Assembly (NCBI RefSeq): GCF_024714495.1
Contig: NZ_JAMZMJ010000003.1
Coordinates: 248,001 to 312,000 of the forward strand
Origin: Marinoscillum pacificum
GTDB taxonomy: Bacteria > Bacteroidota > Bacteroidia > Cytophagales > Cyclobacteriaceae
Direction: 5' to 3'
DNA length: 64,000 bases
Within the stretch, counting starts at the first letter, position 1; the number at the start of each line of letters is the position of its first letter. This document shows, one piece after another, positions 47,729-58,154 of this stretch. The notes below the pieces were generated by a model. The model made no database searches. It was not told the origin of the DNA and saw only the letters and a list, made by a program, of their open reading frames with translations. Made by a program: the position numbers and the translations under genes.

Positions 47729-50185
47729 ATGAAAAAGACCTTTACCATCTTAGTTGTAGGCATGTTATTTGTCTGCTTTCGGTCCTACAGCCAATCAGCT
47801 GTAAGCGGTTCAGTGATGGATATAGAGTCTGGCGATCCATTAATTGGTGCAACAGCCATGTTGAGCGGCACCTCAAAAGGAGCAACTACAGACGCTAGCG
47901 GAAAATTCACGATTCAGGGAGTGGAAGATGGTTCCTATACATTGACCATAACTTATGTCGGCTATGCCGAGTTTAGTAAAAAAATAACAGTATCAGGCGC
48001 AGACTTGAGCCTCGGAAACTTATCCTTGGAAGAAGCCATATTTGCTTTTGATCAGGTGGTTGTTTCTGGTACCAGACAAGCAGAAAAAGTAACAGAAACG
48101 CCTGCTACCATAGAGATTATATCTGCCAAAGACCTTGAAGAGTTACCATCATTTAACCCGGGTGAGTTATTAGCCCGCGTAAAAGGAGTGGATTTTGTTC
48201 GTGCAGGGGTAGTAGGTACAGGTATTAACATTAGAGGTTTCAATAGTAACTTCAACTCAAAGAACCTTCAGGTGAATGACGGTCGTTTTGCTACGTTAAT
48301 TGCGACTGGTCTTCCTATGGGTCCGTTGACCACTCAAGTTAAAGAAGATGTAGAGCGAGTAGAGGTGATTTTGGGTCCAAACGCAGCGCTTTATGGTCCA
48401 AATGCTCACAATGGGTTGGTGCATACTATTACTAAAGACCCTAGATCCTCTCAAGGAACGACTGTAGCAGTTGGCGCTGGTAATCAAAGCATGTTCACTG
48501 CTAGATTCCGTCATGCTCAGGTAGTTAATGATGTATTGTCTTTCAAAGTATCAGGGGAGTACACCAGAGCCGAGGAGTTTGATTTTGCGGATTCTGTATA
48601 CATCGATAGAGATGGTGATGGTGTTAAAGAAGGGTACGAAGAGTATAAATTGGATAATAGCATTGAGTTCTTAAGAGGAGAAGCAGCGGCCTATATCAGT
48701 TTACCAAATGCTTCTGATATCATCATCTCAGCAGGTGGAAGTAACAGTACGTATTTGTCACCAACCAACGTAGGTAGAAACCAAATTAAGGATTGGAAAA
48801 TTGGATATATCCACGCTAGGTACACATCTAATAGATTTTTTGCTCAAGTGTATAATACGACTAGTTATACTGATGGTACTTATGCGATTGATCAGCGTAC
48901 TAAAAACTACTACGCATTTATTGATGCAGGAATGAGTGAGGCGGAAGCTGAACAACAGTCATTGGATAAAGCTTATGGAGCACCATTTGACGATGAGTCT
49001 AAAAGACTAAACGCAGAGGTTCAGTATCACGAAAAATTTGGTTCTACAGGAGTTGTTGTAGGTGCGCAATATCAGCGTGACAATGCTAACAGTAAGGGGA
49101 CTTACTTATTAGATAATGACGGAAATGATCCAATCATCGTCAATCAATTAGGTGTTTATGGTCAAATTGAACAGGAATTGGGTGAGGCGTTCAAATTGAC
49201 GGCTGCTTTTAGAGGTGACAATCATGAGATCTATGGTTTCAACTTCATTCCTAAAGGAGGTATTGTATACAGTACAGACAAAGGTGCGGTACGTTTGACC
49301 TATGGAAAAGGTATTGCAGCTCCAACCATCATCAATATGTATGGTAACCTATTCAATGGTTTGATTTTAGGTAATGCAGAAGGATTTACATTAACAGATG
49401 GCTCAAAAGTCGAGAAGCAAAAAGTTGAAAAAATCCAATCGTTCGAAATTGGTTATAAAGGTGAGGTAGTTCCTCGAAAACTATTCCTTGATGCAAATGC
49501 TTACTACAACATTTCAGAAGATTTCCTTTCTCCGGTAACAGTTGTTGGGGTTGCTACAGAGCGTGGTGACGAGCCAATGTCTGAAGTACAGTCTGGTTAT
49601 GGTGCTTATGGAGGCTTAGTAGCCACCTATGTAAACTTTGGAAAAGTGAACACTTACGGATTTGACCTGGGTACCAACGTCTACTTCAATGATCAATTCA
49701 ACTGGACATTTAACTACTCGTTCTTTGACTATTCTTATGATGAAGATAACCTGGAAGAGAATGATTTCAATGGCGATGGCGTAGTGAATAAACTCGATGT
49801 ATTGGTGAATGCTCCAAAACACAAATTTGGAACTGGTCTATACTACAGAGGTAAGAAATTGTTTAGCAACATCTATGTGAGATGGGTGCAAGAGTATGAT
49901 TACTTCTCTAGCTATCAGATTGCAGCCAAAACTCAGGACCTTACCTGGAGAGGTACTCCTGTAGTAGAGAATGCCAGAAGCACTGATTCATGGAATTATG
50001 GTCCACTTGGAGGGTTCGTCAATGTAGATCTTGGTCTGGGATACAAAATCAACAGTGTCTTTACTGTGTCCGGTCAAGTAACGAACTTATTTGATGCTGA
50101 GTTTAGAGAGTTTACAGCCGCTCCATTTACTGGTAGACTTTACTCTTTGGAGTTGAAAGCGAAGCTTCCAGCTATTGGAAAGTAA
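47729..50185 (+). CDS. TonB-dependent receptor with CarboxypepD regulatory-like domain
   Basis: A signal peptide (~1-21) is followed by a carboxypeptidase-regulatory-like domain (~24-100, 'SGSVMDIESGDPLIGATAMLSGT' in part), a plug domain (~108-230, with 'VVVSGTRQAEKVTETPATIEII' in part) and a 22-strand barrel (~240-818). At 818 residues it is shorter than SusC proteins and has no SusD partner, so it is a classical TonB receptor for metal chelates, vitamins or similar rather than a polysaccharide system. It stands alone with its own terminator. The substrate is not evident. Confidence 0.93.
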   Translation: MKKTFTILVVGMLFVCFRSYSQSAVSGSVMDIESGDPLIGATAMLSGTSKGATTDASGKFTIQGVEDGSYTLTITYVGYAEFSKKITVSGADLSLGNLSLEEAIFAFDQVVVSGTRQAEKVTETPATIEIISAKDLEELPSFNPGELLARVKGVDFVRAGVVGTGINIRGFNSNFNSKNLQVNDGRFATLIATGLPMGPLTTQVKEDVERVEVILGPNAALYGPNAHNGLVHTITKDPRSSQGTTVAVGAGNQSMFTARFRHAQVVNDVLSFKVSGEYTRAEEFDFADSVYIDRDGDGVKEGYEEYKLDNSIEFLRGEAAAYISLPNASDIIISAGGSNSTYLSPTNVGRNQIKDWKIGYIHARYTSNRFFAQVYNTTSYTDGTYAIDQRTKNYYAFIDAGMSEAEAEQQSLDKAYGAPFDDESKRLNAEVQYHEKFGSTGVVVGAQYQRDNANSKGTYLLDNDGNDPIIVNQLGVYGQIEQELGEAFKLTAAFRGDNHEIYGFNFIPKGGIVYSTDKGAVRLTYGKGIAAPTIINMYGNLFNGLILGNAEGFTLTDGSKVEKQKVEKIQSFEIGYKGEVVPRKLFLDANAYYNISEDFLSPVTVVGVATERGDEPMSEVQSGYGAYGGLVATYVNFGKVNTYGFDLGTNVYFNDQFNWTFNYSFFDYSYDEDNLEENDFNGDGVVNKLDVLVNAPKHKFGTGLYYRGKKLFSNIYVRWVQEYDYFSSYQIAAKTQDLTWRGTPVVENARSTDSWNYGPLGGFVNVDLGLGYKINSVFTVSGQVTNLFDAEFREFTAAPFTGRLYSLELKAKLPAIGK

Positions 50186-50212
50186 TTAAAATACTTCTTC
50201 ATAATGCATTAA

Positions 50213-50246
50213 AAGGGGCTGTCTCAATAGGGCAGTCCCTTTTTTA
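50213..50246 (+). terminator. Rho-independent terminator after the TonB receptor
   Basis: AAGGGGCTG (50213-50221) pairs with CAGTCCCTT (50233-50241, one wobble), followed by five Ts. The loop contains TCTCAA, as in the adjacent MITE-like end. Confidence 0.8.
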
Positions 50247-50255
50247 TAAAAAGAA

Positions 50256-50404
50256 AGAGGCTGTCTCAAAAGTCTTGACCTATTGTCATTCTGAAACTCG
50301 CCGTTCGCATTCATTTCAGAATCTAATTATGAGTAAGAACTTTAAGGATCCTGACATTCCATGTGGAACAAGCTCAGGATGACTTAATAATTGCGACAGC
50401 CTCT
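50256..50404. mobile_element. MITE-like element, 149 bp
   Basis: Terminal inverted repeats AGAGGCTGTC (50256-50265) and GACAGCCTCT (50395-50404) match over 13 of 14 bases when extended (TCAA versus GCAA). Inside, GTCATTCTGAAA-type and TCAGGATGAC-type segments form an inner imperfect inverted repeat. There is no ORF. AGAGGCTGTCTCAA-like ends are seen on insertion sequences of Bacteroidota, so this is probably a non-autonomous derivative. Confidence 0.7.
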
Positions 50405-50411
50405 GTTTGGA

Positions 50412-51206
50412 TTAGTAATTATCACCATCTAGCAGTCGGCCAATTCCGCCAAGAACTGATCCTTCTCCTTTTTGATTTCCACCCACACTTGGTGCACTTC
50501 GGATTATTCTGTCAGCTAGTCTTGAGAATGGTAAGCTTTGCAGGTAGACCGTGCCAGTTCCTTGAAGTGTAGCTAAGAACATTCCTTCACCTCCGAAGAA
50601 CATGGATTTGAGGTTTCCTGATCGCTGAATGTCGTAATCAAGGCTAGGGGAGAACCCAACAATACATCCTGTATCAATTAGCAGCTTTTCATTTTTCAGC
50701 TCTTTCTTGACGATAGCTCCGCCGGCATGTAAAAATGCCATGCCATCTCCTCTGAGACGTTGAAGTATGAAGCCTTCTCCACCAAAGAATCCAGACCCCA
50801 GGCGTTTATTGAAGGCAATTGAAACCGAAGTTCCTAAAGCAGCACATAAGAAAGCATCCTTCTGACATAGAATTTCGCCTCCTATTTCTCTCAGGTCCAG
50901 AGGAATGATAGCTCCAGGATACGGAGCAGCAAATGCTACTTCTTTTTTACCAGAGCCGGTGTTAGTGAAGTGAGTGATGAAAATCGATTCCCCAGTCAGT
51001 GCTCTTTTTCCAGCATCCAGAAGTTTGCCAAAAAGTCCTTTGTCGGGCTCTGAACCATCACCCATTTTAGTTTCAAAAGATATATTGCTGTCCATCCAGT
51101 TCATGGTGCCAGCCTCAGCGATTACGGTTTCTCCAGGGTCGAGCTCGATCGCAACGGTTTGCATATCATTACCATGAATGACAAAATCTATCTCGTGTGA
51201 TTGCAT
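50412..51206 (-). CDS. AIM24 / TIGR00266 family protein
   Basis: The 264 residues match the family along their length: '[21 protein letters not shown]' in part ([15 protein letters not shown]), '[29 protein letters not shown]' in part ([14 protein letters not shown]), '[25 protein letters not shown]' in part ([12 protein letters not shown]) and '[24 protein letters not shown]' in part ([14 protein letters not shown]). The fold is a trefoil of beta-strands related to tryptophan-RNA-binding proteins. The mitochondrial member AIM24 organises membranes, but bacterial function is unknown. There is no signal peptide. It is monocistronic, beside the MITE-like element. Confidence 0.92.
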   Translation of the reverse strand: MQSHEIDFVIHGNDMQTVAIELDPGETVIAEAGTMNWMDSNISFETKMGDGSEPDKGLFGKLLDAGKRALTGESIFITHFTNTGSGKKEVAFAAPYPGAIIPLDLREIGGEILCQKDAFLCAALGTSVSIAFNKRLGSGFFGGEGFILQRLRGDGMAFLHAGGAIVKKELKNEKLLIDTGCIVGFSPSLDYDIQRSGNLKSMFFGGEGMFLATLQGTGTVYLQSLPFSRLADRIIRSAPSVGGNQKGEGSVLGGIGRLLDGDNY

Positions 51207-51442
51207 ATTGTGTTATTTTTTTATGAAATTAGGTAATTGACGGATGTAAATTTTGCAGATGCTTTGTAAGTTGTATTCGCCTTCGCCAATGGTCAACTAC
51301 ATTATTTACCTGCTCATCGGGCACATGATCTTGTTCATCAAAGAATTATGCTCGATAAGCTTATTTATATAGTTTATAAATGATCTTATTGAGAACTTAA
51401 CTTCTTCAAAAATTGACTAGCGAAACCAATCTAAACACTACA

Positions 51443-54400
51443 ATGAACCTTAAGTTACTGTTAAACGGCTTTTTGGCCACAGTGTTACTTTTTATCTATG
51501 TAGAATCGAGTGCACAGGACAGCACATCTACACAACGAAAAGGAGTAGACATCTTTATAACGCAATCTCCGAAAATTATTATATCACTTGATAATACTGT
51601 TGATAACAAATGTTATGGTGACAGTAAGGGTGCTATTAACATTACTCCAAAAGGAGGTTTTCCTCCTTACAAGTATTATTGGAGTCATGGTGCCACTACT
51701 CAAGATGTAGCAGACCTTGCTGCTGGATTTTATAAAGTAGCCGTTTATGACGGTTATAGTTGTAGTGATACATTGACAGTAGAGGTGAAGCAACCTGAGC
51801 CATTGAAGGGAGAGGTGATGAATACCAAGGATATCTTATGTTATGGATACAATCAGGGTATGATTGATATCGAGGTATCTGGTGGTGTTGCTCCTTATAC
51901 CTACAGCTGGAGTAATGGTGCTACTACCCAGGACTTGCAAGACGTAAAGTCTGGTGAGTACTCAGTATTGATTACAGATGCTAACAACTGTCAAGACATT
52001 GTCGTGGCCAGAATTGAAGAGAAACCGCTCATTGTCCGGTCCTTTGACGATCTCTCCAATATTAAGTGTTTTGGTGATGAAACAGGGAAAATAGATATTT
52101 CCATAGAAGGTGGTATTCCTCCTTACACCTTCCTTTGGAGCAATGGGGCTACAACGGAAGATATTTCTGGTCTGAAAGCTGGAAACTATGAAGTGACAGT
52201 TACTGATGCCGCAGGATGTACGGAAGTTTACGCTGCCAAAGTGAAACAACCGGATCAATTGACCTTAAATATTGACGAGGTTCGTAATGTAAGATGTTAT
52301 GGTGACGAGGGTGGAGCCATCAATATTGGTGTTTTAGGTGGTACTCCTCCATATAGTTATGAATGGAGTAATGGTATGACTACTCAGGATATTAACGGTG
52401 TTAAAGCTGGTAGATATTCTGTTACCGTGATAGATGCTTACGGATGTTCTGGAAGTATGGAGACTGAAATCACACAACCGGAGAACATGGTGGTGGAAAT
52501 GGTTTCAAGTTCTAATGTATCTCATTATGGTGGAACTGATGGAGCGATCGATATTCGAGTTTCAGGTGGTGTTGCACCATATAAGTTTAGATGGAATAAC
52601 GACGAAACAACAGAGGATATTTCGAATCTTCCTGCTGGAAACTACAATGCTAAAGTAACGGATGCTACAGGTTGTAGTAAATTCATTCAAGTTGCGATTG
52701 AGCAACCAGAACAATTAACTGCAGTAATCAACAGAGCGGTTAACATCAACTGTTTTGGCGATGAGTCAGGGGAATTAGCTGTTGCAATCAGAGGTGGTAT
52801 TAGACCTTATACAATCTTATGGAATACTGGTGCTACTACTTCAGAAATTACGGGATTGAAAGCCGGAGCTTACTCTGTGACGATAGAAGATGCTAATAAT
52901 CATTCTGTTCAAATAGATACAGTACTTACAGAGCCAGATGAGTTTATCGCTGAAGTAAAGCAAGTGACTAACATCCTTTGTTTTGGAGAGAAAGAAGGTG
53001 CTGTTGATGTAGAAGTTGTTGGTGGAGTTCCTCCATATAAATACTACTGGAGTAATGGTATGATTACTCAGGATATCATTGATGTTCCTGCTGGGAGCTA
53101 CTCAGTAAAAATATTAGACGCGAATCGTTGTGTGCAGAACCTTGAAGTTGAGATCACTCAACCAGAAGATTTGGGTATAGCGATGGAGTCTTTAGAAAAT
53201 GTTAAGTGTTTTGATGAAGCAACTGGTTCAATTAATGTGACGGTTACAGGAGGTGTAGAGCCTTATGACTTTACCTGGAGCAATGGAGCGACCACACAAA
53301 ACATCGCTGACCTAAAAGCTGGTAACTATAAATTGACTGTTCAGGATGCAAATGGTTGTGTGGAAGAGTTCTCCACCAGAATAACCCAGCCTGAATTGCT
53401 TGTAATCAGAGAAGAGCAAGTTGGTCATATTGACTGTTTTGGTAATACGAACGGATACATTCACTTGAATATATCAGGAGGTGCAGCTCCATATACCTAT
53501 GCATGGAACAATGGAGCAACTACTAAGAATGTGAATGACCTGGCAGCCGGTAGTTATAATGTTACCGTAACAGACGCTAATGGATGTCAGGCTACGTATG
53601 CGCAGGAGATCAAGACACCTGAAGAATTGGTAGCTACCATAGATGAAACAGTTGATAATGTTTGTGCTGGTGATCTGAAAGGCGAAATCAATATTTCAGT
53701 TGTAGGGGGTGTTGCTCCATATAGATATAGATGGTCTACAGGAGCCACTTCTCAAGATTTGGTGAATGTAAAGAGTGGTAAATACTCAGTTCAAATAACG
53801 GACGCCAATGGATGTATTGATACGTTGAGTGCCGAGATCAAAGAGCCACCAGTACTTGAAGTTAAAATCGAGTCTACTAATATTCTATGTTATGGAAGCA
53901 AGTCAGGTGCAATCAACCTGACTGTGACAGGAGGTACTAAGCCTTATTCTTTTGAATGGAGTAATGGAGCTAAAACAGAAGATGTATCAGCTCTTGGTGC
54001 TGGTGAATATTCTGTGATTATCAAAGATGCAAGTGGTTGTTCTAGAATTGAAGATGTAATGATCACTGAGCCTGCGAGATTCGTAGCTATTCTAGAGTCC
54101 GAGACACAGATCAAGTGTTACGGTCAAAATACAGGTGCTATCAGAGTTCGTGTGAGCGGTGGAGTAGAGCCTTATACTTATAAGTGGTCTAATGGAGCTA
54201 CGTCCAAAGATATTCTTGATATCCCGGCAGGGACTTACGACCTATTGGCTACGGATGCAAATGGTTGTACACAATCAATCAAGTCTACGATTACACAGCC
54301 TACAGTAGTTGAGTACTCCATCAATAGTGTGACTGATTTAACTTGTTTTGGTGATAATGGAGGTGCAATTGATATCTCTGTAATTGGTGGTATCGGCCCT

Positions 54401-57400
54401 TATGATTACTTGTGGAGTAATGGAGCTACCACTCAAGATTTGGTAAACGTTCCTGCAGGAAAGTATACTGTACAAATCAAAGAAGGAAATGGTTGTATGA
54501 ATACTTTGGAAGCTGAGATCAAGCAGCCAGAGTTGTTGATGTTGAAGCTAGATACAGTGGTCAATATCAATTGTTACGGAGACAATACAGGTTCAGTTGG
54601 AATTTCAGTAAAAGGTGGTGTTCCTCCTTATAAATACAGCTGGAGTAACGGCGCTACCACTGAGGATATTTCAAATCTAACTGCTGGAAATTATAGTGTT
54701 ACAGTAACTGACGCACATGGATGTGTGAAATCTGCTTCTACTGTGGTTAAAGAGCCAAATCCATTTGTTGCTACGATTATCGATCAGCAAAATGTGATGT
54801 GTAATGGAGATGCTACAGGTAGTATCAAGTTGAATGTAACAGGTGGAGTACAACCATATACTTTTAAATGGAACAATGGTGCAACTGCTCAGAATCTAAG
54901 TAATCTTACTGCTGGTAAATATTCAGTATTGATTACTGATGCAATGGGTTGTACTCAAAGTATTGAAACAGAAATTACACAGCCACCAGTGATGAAGGTA
55001 GAGTTGGTTGCTGTAGAAGATGTTTCATGTTCTGGTGGTTACAATGGTTCTATCAATATATCAGTAACAGGAGGTAAGACTCCATACAGATATAAGTGGA
55101 GCAATGGTGCTACATCTCAGGATTTAGAAAACATTCCTGCTGGTACTTACAAGTTGTATGTGATGGATGCTTATGGTTGTTCAGATGAAAACATCGAAGT
55201 AACTGTAGCTGAGCCAGAACCAATTACGGCGAGTATCACAAGTGTTACAAATATCAACTCTTACGGATTAAGTACTGGTGCTATTGACTTGTCAATCAGT
55301 GGTGGAGTTCAGCCTTATAAGTATAGCTGGAGTAATGGGTCGACTACACAAGACATAAGCCAGATTCCTGCAGGTAACTACTCAGTATTCATTGTAGATG
55401 CTAACGAGTGTGAAGTTTATCTGAATGCAACAGTTACTCAGCCACCACAATTGAACGTGTTGGTAGAATCTGTGCAGAACATCTTATGTAGTGGCAACAG
55501 TACAGGAGCTATTAGAGTATCCGTATCTGGAGGGGTTCAACCATATACTTTCGAATGGAGTAATGGAGATTCTACTCAAAACATAACTGACGTACCAGCT
55601 GGTGATTACTCATTGACTGTGACTGATGCAAACAACCATCGTAAGATCATCACCTCAAACATTTCAGAGCCTACTAACTTGAATGTCAATGTGGATCACA
55701 TTGAGCATGTGAAGATTTTTGGTCAGAAAACAGGTGCTGTTGATATCACCGTAACGGGTGGTGTGAGACCATATACTTATCAGTGGAATAATGGTTCATC
55801 TAGTCAGGATTTGAAGGAGATGGCAGCGGGTAGGTACGAGTTGTTATTGACAGATGCGAACGGCTGTACCGTAAATACCATTGCTCAAATAGAGGAGCCA
55901 CAGGAATTGGTAGCATCTATTTCAGATGTAACTAATGTGTTCTGTAATGGAGATAATAAAGGTGCGATTAGAGTTTCTGTATCAGGTGGTGTTACGCCAT
56001 ATCAGTTCAGATGGAGTAACGGTGAGCGTACTCAAGATATCGAAGATGTAATCGCTGGAGTTTATACTTTGAAAATCACTGATGCAAACGGAAGTGTTAA
56101 GAACCTTGAAGCAGAGATCAAGCAACCTTCTTCTTTGAATGCAAGCATTACTTCTCAAATTCATAATGACTGTTATGGTGAGCAGCAAGGAAGTATCGCT
56201 GTAAGTGTATCTGGTGGTGTTCCACCATACAGCTACTCCTGGAGTAATGGAGCTACAGCAAACAGTATTGAAAGCTTAGCGGCTGGAGATTACGATGTAA
56301 TCATTAGAGATTCAGTAGGATGTGAGCAGCGTTTAATGGCGACAATCGAACAGCCGGAAGAACTTGTTGCAAAAGTTGAGAGTATCAGAAATATTACTTG
56401 TAACGGTGAGGCTGAGGGTAAAATCGAAGTGGATGTCACTGGTGGTACTTCTCCATATAGATTCAAATGGAACAATGGTAGCGAGACTCGTAACTTGAAT
56501 CAGGTATTGGCTGGAGAATACAGTTTAGAAGTGTACGATGCTAATGACTGTTATGTGAAGTTAGATGCTGAAATTACGGAGCCTACATTGCTTACCGTTC
56601 AGCTTGATACGATCGTTCACAACTTGTGTAAGGATGACAAGCAAGGAATGGTTGAGATCTCTGTTAGTGGAGGTGTGACGCCTTATGAATATAGATGGAG
56701 TAATGGAGAGCGTTCTGAGGATCTCGTTGACGTAATTGCTGATACCTATACTGTAATTGTAAAAGATGCAAATGGATGTACTCAGGAGTTAACTGCTGAA
56801 GTATTGGAGCCACAACTTCTTTCTATTGTAGTAGATTCCATTTCACATGTTCCATGTAGTGGAGATGAGACAGGATACTTCAGTGTGCAAGCTGCAGGTG
56901 GTGTAGCACCATACAAGTTTAGCTGGAGCAATGGAGCTACTGGTAATGTTCTTCAAAATGTGAAAGCAGGCAAATACGAAGCGACTGTAACAGATGCCAA
57001 TGGATGTTCTGCAACCATCTCTGACTTCATCAATGAGCCACCAGCTCTTATCAGTGGAATTAGTGCAATTACCGATATTCAGTGTTATGGTGATAGTTCA
57101 GGTGCTATTTACATTACGGCACTTGAAGGCGTTGGCCCTTATGAGTTTGAGTGGAGCAACGGAGCTACTACTAAAGATATCACTGGATTGATGGCAGGAG
57201 ATTATCAGTTGAAAATCACACAGGGTAATGGTTGTGTTACGTTCCTTGAGGCAACTGTAAACCAGCCAGAGCCATTTGAACTGGAAGTTGTTAGTGTAGA
57301 CGATGTAACATGTTTCGGTGATCAAACTGGTAAAATTGATATCGAAGTATCAGGAGGTGTGGCACCATATACGTACTCTTGGAGTAACGGAGCTGAAACC

Positions 57401-58129
57401 CAGGATATAGCGGGAGTGAAAGCTGATAATTACTCAGTAATGGTAAGAGACGCCAATGGATGTTTGTTGACTACATCTCTTGATATCAATCAGCCGAAAG
57501 AGCTTTTACTTACTATCGACTCAGTTAGAAACGTAAAATGTTGTGGTGATACCAGTGGTGCGATCTTTATCTCTGTTACTGGTGGTGTTGCTCCTTATAA
57601 ATACAATTGGAGTAACGGAGCTACTACTCAGGATATCACGAACCTTCCTTTAGGTAAGTACACAGTGACGGTAACAGATGCTGTAGGTTGTGAGGTTTCA
57701 ACTATCGAAGCTGATGATCTTGATATCTACGAGCAAGTTCTTACAAAAGGTAAATTCGTTACCAACGCGATTCAGTTCGATGTTGCGAAAGCAACCATTC
57801 GTCCAGAGTCATTTAGTATTGTGAATAAGATTGCGACGATCATGAAAGAGTATCCGCAATTGACCTTCCGAATTGAAGGACATACGGATGCGGATGGTAC
57901 TGAGGCTTCAAACCTTGATTTGTCTAAGCGTAGAGCTGCAGCGATTAAAGAAGCATTAGTGAAATTTGGTATCTCTGAAAATAGACTTCAAACTGAAGGA
58001 TATGGAGAATCCAGACCAATTGCGACCAACTTAACTCAAGAAGGTAAGCAGTTAAACAGAAGGGTAGAGTTCATCTCCTTGACTGGTAACCTATCTGGAG
58101 AGTTTGAAAATCTAGAACAAGAAGAGTAA
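51443..58129 (+). CDS. Giant SprB-repeat surface protein with C-terminal OmpA-like domain (27 repeats)
   Basis: The ATG at 51443 gives a standard signal peptide (MNLKLLLNGFLATVLLFIYV...SSAQ) and 2228 residues; the in-frame TTG at 51413 adds ten odd residues. From residue ~50 to ~2105 there are 27 SprB repeats, each with PY.Y.WSNG, and the first cysteines of repeats 1 and 27 (57 and 2033) are exactly 26 x 76 residues apart. Residues ~2120-2220 are an OmpA-like peptidoglycan-binding domain ('IEGHTDADGT', 'SKRRAAAIKEAL', 'RRVEFI'). SprB is the gliding adhesin of Flavobacterium, but that protein ends in a T9SS domain and is encoded next to SprF; neither is present here. This is therefore probably a wall-anchored filament. 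Confidence 0.92.
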   Translation: MNLKLLLNGFLATVLLFIYVESSAQDSTSTQRKGVDIFITQSPKIIISLDNTVDNKCYGDSKGAINITPKGGFPPYKYYWSHGATTQDVADLAAGFYKVAVYDGYSCSDTLTVEVKQPEPLKGEVMNTKDILCYGYNQGMIDIEVSGGVAPYTYSWSNGATTQDLQDVKSGEYSVLITDANNCQDIVVARIEEKPLIVRSFDDLSNIKCFGDETGKIDISIEGGIPPYTFLWSNGATTEDISGLKAGNYEVTVTDAAGCTEVYAAKVKQPDQLTLNIDEVRNVRCYGDEGGAINIGVLGGTPPYSYEWSNGMTTQDINGVKAGRYSVTVIDAYGCSGSMETEITQPENMVVEMVSSSNVSHYGGTDGAIDIRVSGGVAPYKFRWNNDETTEDISNLPAGNYNAKVTDATGCSKFIQVAIEQPEQLTAVINRAVNINCFGDESGELAVAIRGGIRPYTILWNTGATTSEITGLKAGAYSVTIEDANNHSVQIDTVLTEPDEFIAEVKQVTNILCFGEKEGAVDVEVVGGVPPYKYYWSNGMITQDIIDVPAGSYSVKILDANRCVQNLEVEITQPEDLGIAMESLENVKCFDEATGSINVTVTGGVEPYDFTWSNGATTQNIADLKAGNYKLTVQDANGCVEEFSTRITQPELLVIREEQVGHIDCFGNTNGYIHLNISGGAAPYTYAWNNGATTKNVNDLAAGSYNVTVTDANGCQATYAQEIKTPEELVATIDETVDNVCAGDLKGEINISVVGGVAPYRYRWSTGATSQDLVNVKSGKYSVQITDANGCIDTLSAEIKEPPVLEVKIESTNILCYGSKSGAINLTVTGGTKPYSFEWSNGAKTEDVSALGAGEYSVIIKDASGCSRIEDVMITEPARFVAILESETQIKCYGQNTGAIRVRVSGGVEPYTYKWSNGATSKDILDIPAGTYDLLATDANGCTQSIKSTITQPTVVEYSINSVTDLTCFGDNGGAIDISVIGGIGPYDYLWSNGATTQDLVNVPAGKYTVQIKEGNGCMNTLEAEIKQPELLMLKLDTVVNINCYGDNTGSVGISVKGGVPPYKYSWSNGATTEDISNLTAGNYSVTVTDAHGCVKSASTVVKEPNPFVATIIDQQNVMCNGDATGSIKLNVTGGVQPYTFKWNNGATAQNLSNLTAGKYSVLITDAMGCTQSIETEITQPPVMKVELVAVEDVSCSGGYNGSINISVTGGKTPYRYKWSNGATSQDLENIPAGTYKLYVMDAYGCSDENIEVTVAEPEPITASITSVTNINSYGLSTGAIDLSISGGVQPYKYSWSNGSTTQDISQIPAGNYSVFIVDANECEVYLNATVTQPPQLNVLVESVQNILCSGNSTGAIRVSVSGGVQPYTFEWSNGDSTQNITDVPAGDYSLTVTDANNHRKIITSNISEPTNLNVNVDHIEHVKIFGQKTGAVDITVTGGVRPYTYQWNNGSSSQDLKEMAAGRYELLLTDANGCTVNTIAQIEEPQELVASISDVTNVFCNGDNKGAIRVSVSGGVTPYQFRWSNGERTQDIEDVIAGVYTLKITDANGSVKNLEAEIKQPSSLNASITSQIHNDCYGEQQGSIAVSVSGGVPPYSYSWSNGATANSIESLAAGDYDVIIRDSVGCEQRLMATIEQPEELVAKVESIRNITCNGEAEGKIEVDVTGGTSPYRFKWNNGSETRNLNQVLAGEYSLEVYDANDCYVKLDAEITEPTLLTVQLDTIVHNLCKDDKQGMVEISVSGGVTPYEYRWSNGERSEDLVDVIADTYTVIVKDANGCTQELTAEVLEPQLLSIVVDSISHVPCSGDETGYFSVQAAGGVAPYKFSWSNGATGNVLQNVKAGKYEATVTDANGCSATISDFINEPPALISGISAITDIQCYGDSSGAIYITALEGVGPYEFEWSNGATTKDITGLMAGDYQLKITQGNGCVTFLEATVNQPEPFELEVVSVDDVTCFGDQTGKIDIEVSGGVAPYTYSWSNGAETQDIAGVKADNYSVMVRDANGCLLTTSLDINQPKELLLTIDSVRNVKCCGDTSGAIFISVTGGVAPYKYNWSNGATTQDITNLPLGKYTVTVTDAVGCEVSTIEADDLDIYEQVLTKGKFVTNAIQFDVAKATIRPESFSIVNKIATIMKEYPQLTFRIEGHTDADGTEASNLDLSKRRAAAIKEALVKFGISENRLQTEGYGESRPIATNLTQEGKQLNRRVEFISLTGNLSGEFENLEQEE
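51590..57710 (+). repeat. Array of 27 tandem SprB repeats (about 228 bp each)
   Basis: Each unit encodes about 76 residues with a first cysteine (C-x-G), GG..PY.Y.W.NG, an AG.Y.V strand and a second cysteine (DANGC) 50 residues after the first. The units are divergent at the DNA level, so the array is old rather than freshly amplified. The first cysteine is missing in repeats 5, 17 and 19 (residues 361 His, 1273 Ser, 1425 Ile). The second is missing in repeats 6, 18 and 20 (487 His, 1399 His, 1551 Ser). Confidence 0.93.
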
Positions 58130-58154
58130 GTAATAGTTCATCACGTTATATGAA

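Noticed and set aside
51590-57710. CRISPR-like or recent satellite repeat array
   Set aside because: The period is coding (about 228 bp), the copies are divergent and the frame is open throughout, so it is a protein-domain array.
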